Shown here: piece after piece, positions 60,126 through 64,000 of the stretch | Numbering within the stretch: position 1 is the stretch's first letter | Layout: each line of letters opens with the position of its first letter | From: Carya illinoinensis | Taxonomy: Eukaryota; Streptophyta; Magnoliopsida; Fagales; Juglandaceae | Length of the DNA stretch: 64,000 nucleotides | Assembly (NCBI RefSeq): GCF_018687715.1 | Contig: NC_056755.1 | Coordinates: 9,311,501-9,375,500, forward strand | Reading direction: 5' to 3' | Program-made: the position numbers and the translations under genes | The notes under the pieces: model-generated | Database searches by the model: none | Told to the model about the DNA's origin: nothing | What the model saw: the letters and a program-made list of their open reading frames with translations, nothing else

Positions 60126-60525
60126 TGGTTTCCTTGATAAATTGTTTTGTGTTTTATTTTGGCCATTTTACCCTGTTTTGTTTGTCTTTTTTGTAGATTC
60201 TCTTTTTAGTCTAGTTCATGTTTTTTTCCTTGTTATGGTTTGTTTATGTAATTATGATTCAATTTGATTTAGTGTTTTGATGCCTGGGTTTTGGTTTTAT
60301 TGCTTTATTTTTATCCCTCAGGTATCTTGTTGTAACCACGATTTTCCTCTGCCATAAGTGAGGCAATCAATAAAATTAGAGTACCATCATCTTCTTAAAA
60401 TATATATATATATATAATTTATTCATATATCGATTATTTCGAAACGGTACACGAAACGGTACCAGTATCGAAATATTTTGTTCCAGTGCCTTGGCCGGTA
60501 CGGTATTCAAAACATTGCTTAAAAT

Positions 60526-63230
60526 AATTATATATACATGCACAGCTCCTTATGCATATGACCACATTCAAAAACTCAAACTTCTTGTAACAATTTAAAA
60601 CAAGTGTTATAATTATAAAAATAATATGCATCTGTTTAACAATAAATCAATCACAAATTCTATATGTACCTTTGTTTGACTGAATATAATAAAAGTATAA
60701 ATAAGAAAATATGATAAAATTGACTTATATATAAAGTTTGTGTTTACATCTTTATTTTTAAATTTATATAAACTTCTCATTATTATAATTATATATTTAA
60801 ATAAGATATTAACTCGTATGTAAAGTTTATATCTACATATAAATTATGCCTCCACTATGCAAACTTCCAAATGACGTTGCCTCTACTAGTGTGTGTATAT
60901 ATATATACATATATATATTCATGGTTGCATCAGCATGCGTAGGCTATATATATATACGCGCAACTGCTTGGAATGGCATTGTTCCAAAGATTTTGTACTG
61001 GACAACTTGAATTCTAGGAAATTAGATTAATTGCATAGTGCCTTCATGGTCAAGATGATTCAATCACATCATCATGTACACACTTTGACAAATACTATTT
61101 TAAGGTCAGATTAATATTGTTGTATAACGGTACGTACGCGCTTAATCTTGGCCTTGCATTATTTATACTCTAGGCCAGGTTTGGTTAATCAAAAAACCTC
61201 ATATGTGCTACAGTAGTTTTCTTTATCTGAACATATTATATTCCGTCTTTAAATTTTAAAAACATACACTTAAATAAATAATAAAAACTGACAGTGCATG
61301 AATAGGAAAAACTGATATTAGCAGTGTGTAAATAGTATATGAATAATGTACAATTCGGCTCTATTTAAAATAGTAAAATCTACACATTTTTAAAATTTTA
61401 AAAATTAAAAACTATTTCATCTTATCTCACTATTTAAATATATATTTTTTTATAAATTATTTCATTTGATGTAATTTTAAAATTTTATTATTATTTAAAA
61501 TATAATATTTTATCTCATATCATATGATATGAATGGCAGAATGTCATGCATAAAACACTAATTTTAAAACAAAAGGACAATACTTAGAACATCCTCATTG
61601 GCTTAGTCAAATGAGATGTTTGGCCAAATTTTACATAATTTGGCTAAAAAATCATTCACATTGGATTGGGCAAATCTAAAATAATTTAAACTTTTACTAT
61701 AGTGGTTGGCTAAAGATAGAAGACCATTATTCATTCATCAAAATTAAAATATTAATTTCTCATTCCAAACAAATAAATTAAATTAATTAGAATATAATTA
61801 ACATTTAACATTTAGAATATAATTATTATTAACATTTAATAATATTTTTTAATATTAATTGAATATAATATAATTATTATTAACATTTAACAATGCTTTT
61901 TTAATATTAATTTAATTAGAATATAATTACTATTAACATTTAATAATACTTTTTTCTAATATTAATTTAATATAATATAATTGTTATTAACATTTAATAA
62001 TACTTTTTTAATATTAATTTAATCATAATATAATAATATTAATTTAATATGATATAATTATTATTATTAACATTTAATAATACTTTTCTTAATATTAATT
62101 TAATTAGAATATAATTATTATTAATATTTAATTGGTAGAATTATAAAATGTGATCAAATAAATTAAAAAAATAAATTATTAATTTAATAATATTTTATTA
62201 TTATATAGAGAATAAATAGTTAATTTAATGTGAAGATTAAATTTAAATTAAATAAATAAATGTAAATAAATATTGATATTGATTAAATTTAAAAATAAAT
62301 TTAGCTCAGATAAATAAAATACTCTTAATTGGTTTGTGACTCAGCTGGTTGGCCGTCCACTTCCAGACTGGAGGGAGTCAGGGACTAAGGAGGTATTGCA
62401 CATACGCAAGCGAATTAGTGCTTATAATAAATGAAAATATCTTCACAATTTTTCAACACTCCACACTCCATATTTTTTTTGGGTACTACTCATCTTAGCC
62501 TGAGTGCAGGCCGAATAAGTTAAAAATGTTTTTATTTATTTATTTTTTTTATATTCTTAAATATTTAAAAATAAATAAAAAATAAAAAATAAAAAATAAA
62601 AAATAAAAGAAAAAAGAAAAAAAAAAAAGAAAACAACATTCGGGTACAACTCGGGTTCGAATTTGGGGCCTAAAGTATTTCTCTAATAATTTATGGACTA
62701 CCTACGTACGCAAACTCATTCAAGTCTTAGATTTTACGGGTTTGACAATTAAGATGATTTTTATTTTATTTAATTTTATTATTATAAAATTTTTAAATTT
62801 TTATACAAAATATAATAAATAATTTAATTTTTTTAAATTTTAAAATAATAATAATATTAAAAAAATAATATTTTAAACTTTTATCTAAAATTAAAAATTT
62901 TCATCTCACTTTGTAAACCTATTCTTATTGAAGTGACCATTGAAGGAACCCTTAAACAAATTCATGACTATTTTCAATTTAGTGTAGTAATTTGTATTTA
63001 TTTAGGTGGGGTTTGGACAGTAGATTGAGATGAATAAATTCAAATAAAAGTTAAAATTTAAATAAAATATTAGTTAAATATTATTATTATTATTTTTAAA
63101 TTTATAAAATTAAATTATTTATTATATTTTATAAAAAAAATTTAAAAATTATAATGATAAAAGTAAGACGAAACAATTTTTGTATCTAAACGGGAGAGAG
63201 AATTAATTAGTACTGCTGCAGATCACAAGT
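60526..63230. other. AT-rich spacer with MITE-like remnants
   Basis: No gene. A stretch beginning ACATCCTCATTGGCTTAGTC (about 61,590) looks like the end of a dispersed MITE; it is followed by a run of AACATTTAATAATA-type AT repeats (61,780-62,150) in which a unit of about 70 bp (TTAATTAGAATATAATTATT / ACATTTAATAATACTTTTTT) recurs. Further AT-rich MITE-like stretches lie at 62,735-62,935 and 63,005-63,200. Confidence 0.5.
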
Positions 63231-63234
63231 TGCA

Positions 63235-64000
63235 CACTACAACAAAAGCAGCTTTTTGCCATGGTTGAGAGTTGTCGGAAAAGGCTACCATCCAGTCGCA
63301 ATCAGTTTTATCCCACCAAATTATATTCGTGGGAGGTTGGTGGCATATAATAAGTGGGGAAAATTTTGTTCTCACGGTAAAAAACTTTTGTGGAAAAAGA
63401 CTAATATTTCCCACGAAAACAATTTGTGAAAAAATTAGTATGGTGTGGTGGCAAACGCTATTTGGATTTATTTACCAGTGGTAAGTTAAATTCTTTTTTT
63501 CACAACGCGTGTTGGTCAGGATATATATATCTCCCACGAGATCTTTCATGGAAAATATGGTGGCAAAAAGATATATGTAATTATATTTTCTGGTTACAGT
63601 TAAATAATTGCGACCAGCCTCGTGGTGCCTATTAAATCAGAACTTGGTTTCTGATTGTGAAACTCCACTTTTTTCCACCACACGATATGATGGGTAATAT
63701 ATGTTTAGTGTCAAAAGTAGTAGTCGGAAAAAGGTATGTGCTATGTTTGACAATCGTGGAACATAATATGGCAAACAATTTATCCCCATTGGATGCTATA
63801 ATGACAAAAATTTGTTTTAGACAACTAGTTTTGGTGGCAATATATTATTACCCATTCAGTTATGTTTTGTCAAAATATTATTGGCCATTAGATGCTATAA
63901 TGACAAAATTCTGTTTCGGACAAGTCGTGTTTCTGGCAATAGATTATTACCCATTCTGTAATGTTTTGGCAAAATAGCTTGTGCCCACCACTTGGATTCA
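63235..64000. mobile_element. CACTA (En/Spm) transposon end, runs off the window
   Basis: CACTACAACAAAAGC is the terminal sequence of plant CACTA elements. The next 760 bp are non-coding with scattered subterminal motifs such as GTGGCAAA, TGGTGGCA and CCCACGA in both orientations. The other end and any transposase lie outside the window, so strand and completeness are unknown. Confidence 0.7.
63792..63977 (+). repeat. 99-bp tandem subterminal repeat of the CACTA element
   Basis: GATGCTATAATGACAAAA starts at 63792 and again at 63891. The units share TATTACCCATTC and ATGTTTTG(T/G)CAAAATA. Such arrays are typical transposase-binding regions in CACTA elements. Confidence 0.75.

Larger units (their letters stand above)
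54382..60408 (+). mobile_element. Nearly full-length L1-type plant LINE with RNase H
   Basis: Flanked by a 22-bp perfect target-site duplication (54360-54381 and 60409-60430, core TATAATTTATTCATATAT). Order: short leader, ORF1 (54498-56007), ORF2 (56004-60125), then a 3' UTR ending in AATCAATAAAATTAGAG, CTTCTTAAAA and an AT repeat. The 6.0-kb length and both ORFs indicate little or no 5' truncation. Coding frames are disrupted at several points, so it is not autonomous now. Confidence 0.92.
54124..60517. mobile_element. hAT-type MITE split by a LINE
   Basis: The left end CAACGTTTT and inverted right end CAATGTTTT are flanked by an exact 8-bp duplication CTTAAAAT (54116-54123 and 60518-60525). 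Internal sequence is rich in CCGGTACGG-like motifs on both sides. Removing the LINE and one copy of its target duplication leaves about 345 bp with no coding capacity. Confidence 0.8.

Overview
The window is nuclear DNA of a flowering plant, most likely a woody eudicot (a rosid such as a Fagales tree is my guess; nothing here proves it). The basis is GT-AG introns at positions conserved in plant genes, plant-specific families (NAC, CHX, plant-type actin, LRR receptor-like protein), an AT-rich intergenic background and plant transposons of every major class. I see no bacterial or organellar genes, tRNA, rRNA or CRISPR array.

Gene-rich left part (1-37,100). It opens with the 3' end of an LRR receptor-like protein (2-1459, +). 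Next is a four-exon nuclear gene for mitochondrial ribosomal protein L15 (2787-5824, +). Then comes a tandem pair of NAC082-type transcription factor genes (9763-12423 and 16820-21084, both +). On the minus strand follow the E1-alpha subunit of mitochondrial branched-chain 2-oxoacid dehydrogenase (22395-27487, nine exons), a CHX15-type cation/H+ antiporter (28299-31027, three exons) and an actin gene (34469-35857, with a long leader intron up to 36912). All six complete genes could be spliced in silico with matching phases and give full-length proteins (275, 409, 474, 482, 830 and 377 residues). They are independent housekeeping or regulatory genes, not an operon or cluster.

The NAC pair arose by a segmental duplication that also copied part of the neighbouring E1-alpha gene: an exon-8 fragment lies at 13,441-13,490. 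Since then the copies have diverged in structure. Copy A has three 78-bp repeats in its acidic tail. Copy B has a 351-bp tandem duplication there, a decayed LINE in intron 2, and its ancestral leader pushed 2.6 kb upstream by an insertion. That insertion includes a complete gag-only LTR element whose 600-bp 5' LTR is a near-palindrome.

Transposon-rich right part (37,100-64,000). A 10.8-kb PIF/Harbinger element (41,375-52,137, TSD TAA) carries a 4.0-kb hAT element nested inside it (41,846-45,819, TSD AACATGCC). A small hAT-type MITE (54,124-60,517, TSD CTTAAAAT) is split by a nearly full-length plant L1-type LINE with RNase H (54,382-60,408, 22-bp TSD). The window ends inside a CACTA element starting at 63,235. 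The coding regions of all these elements are broken. The rest is AT-rich spacer with MITE remnants and microsatellites. I found no convincing new defence or biosynthetic system; the most unusual items are the palindromic LTR, the remodelled NAC pair and the nested insertions with intact target-site duplications.
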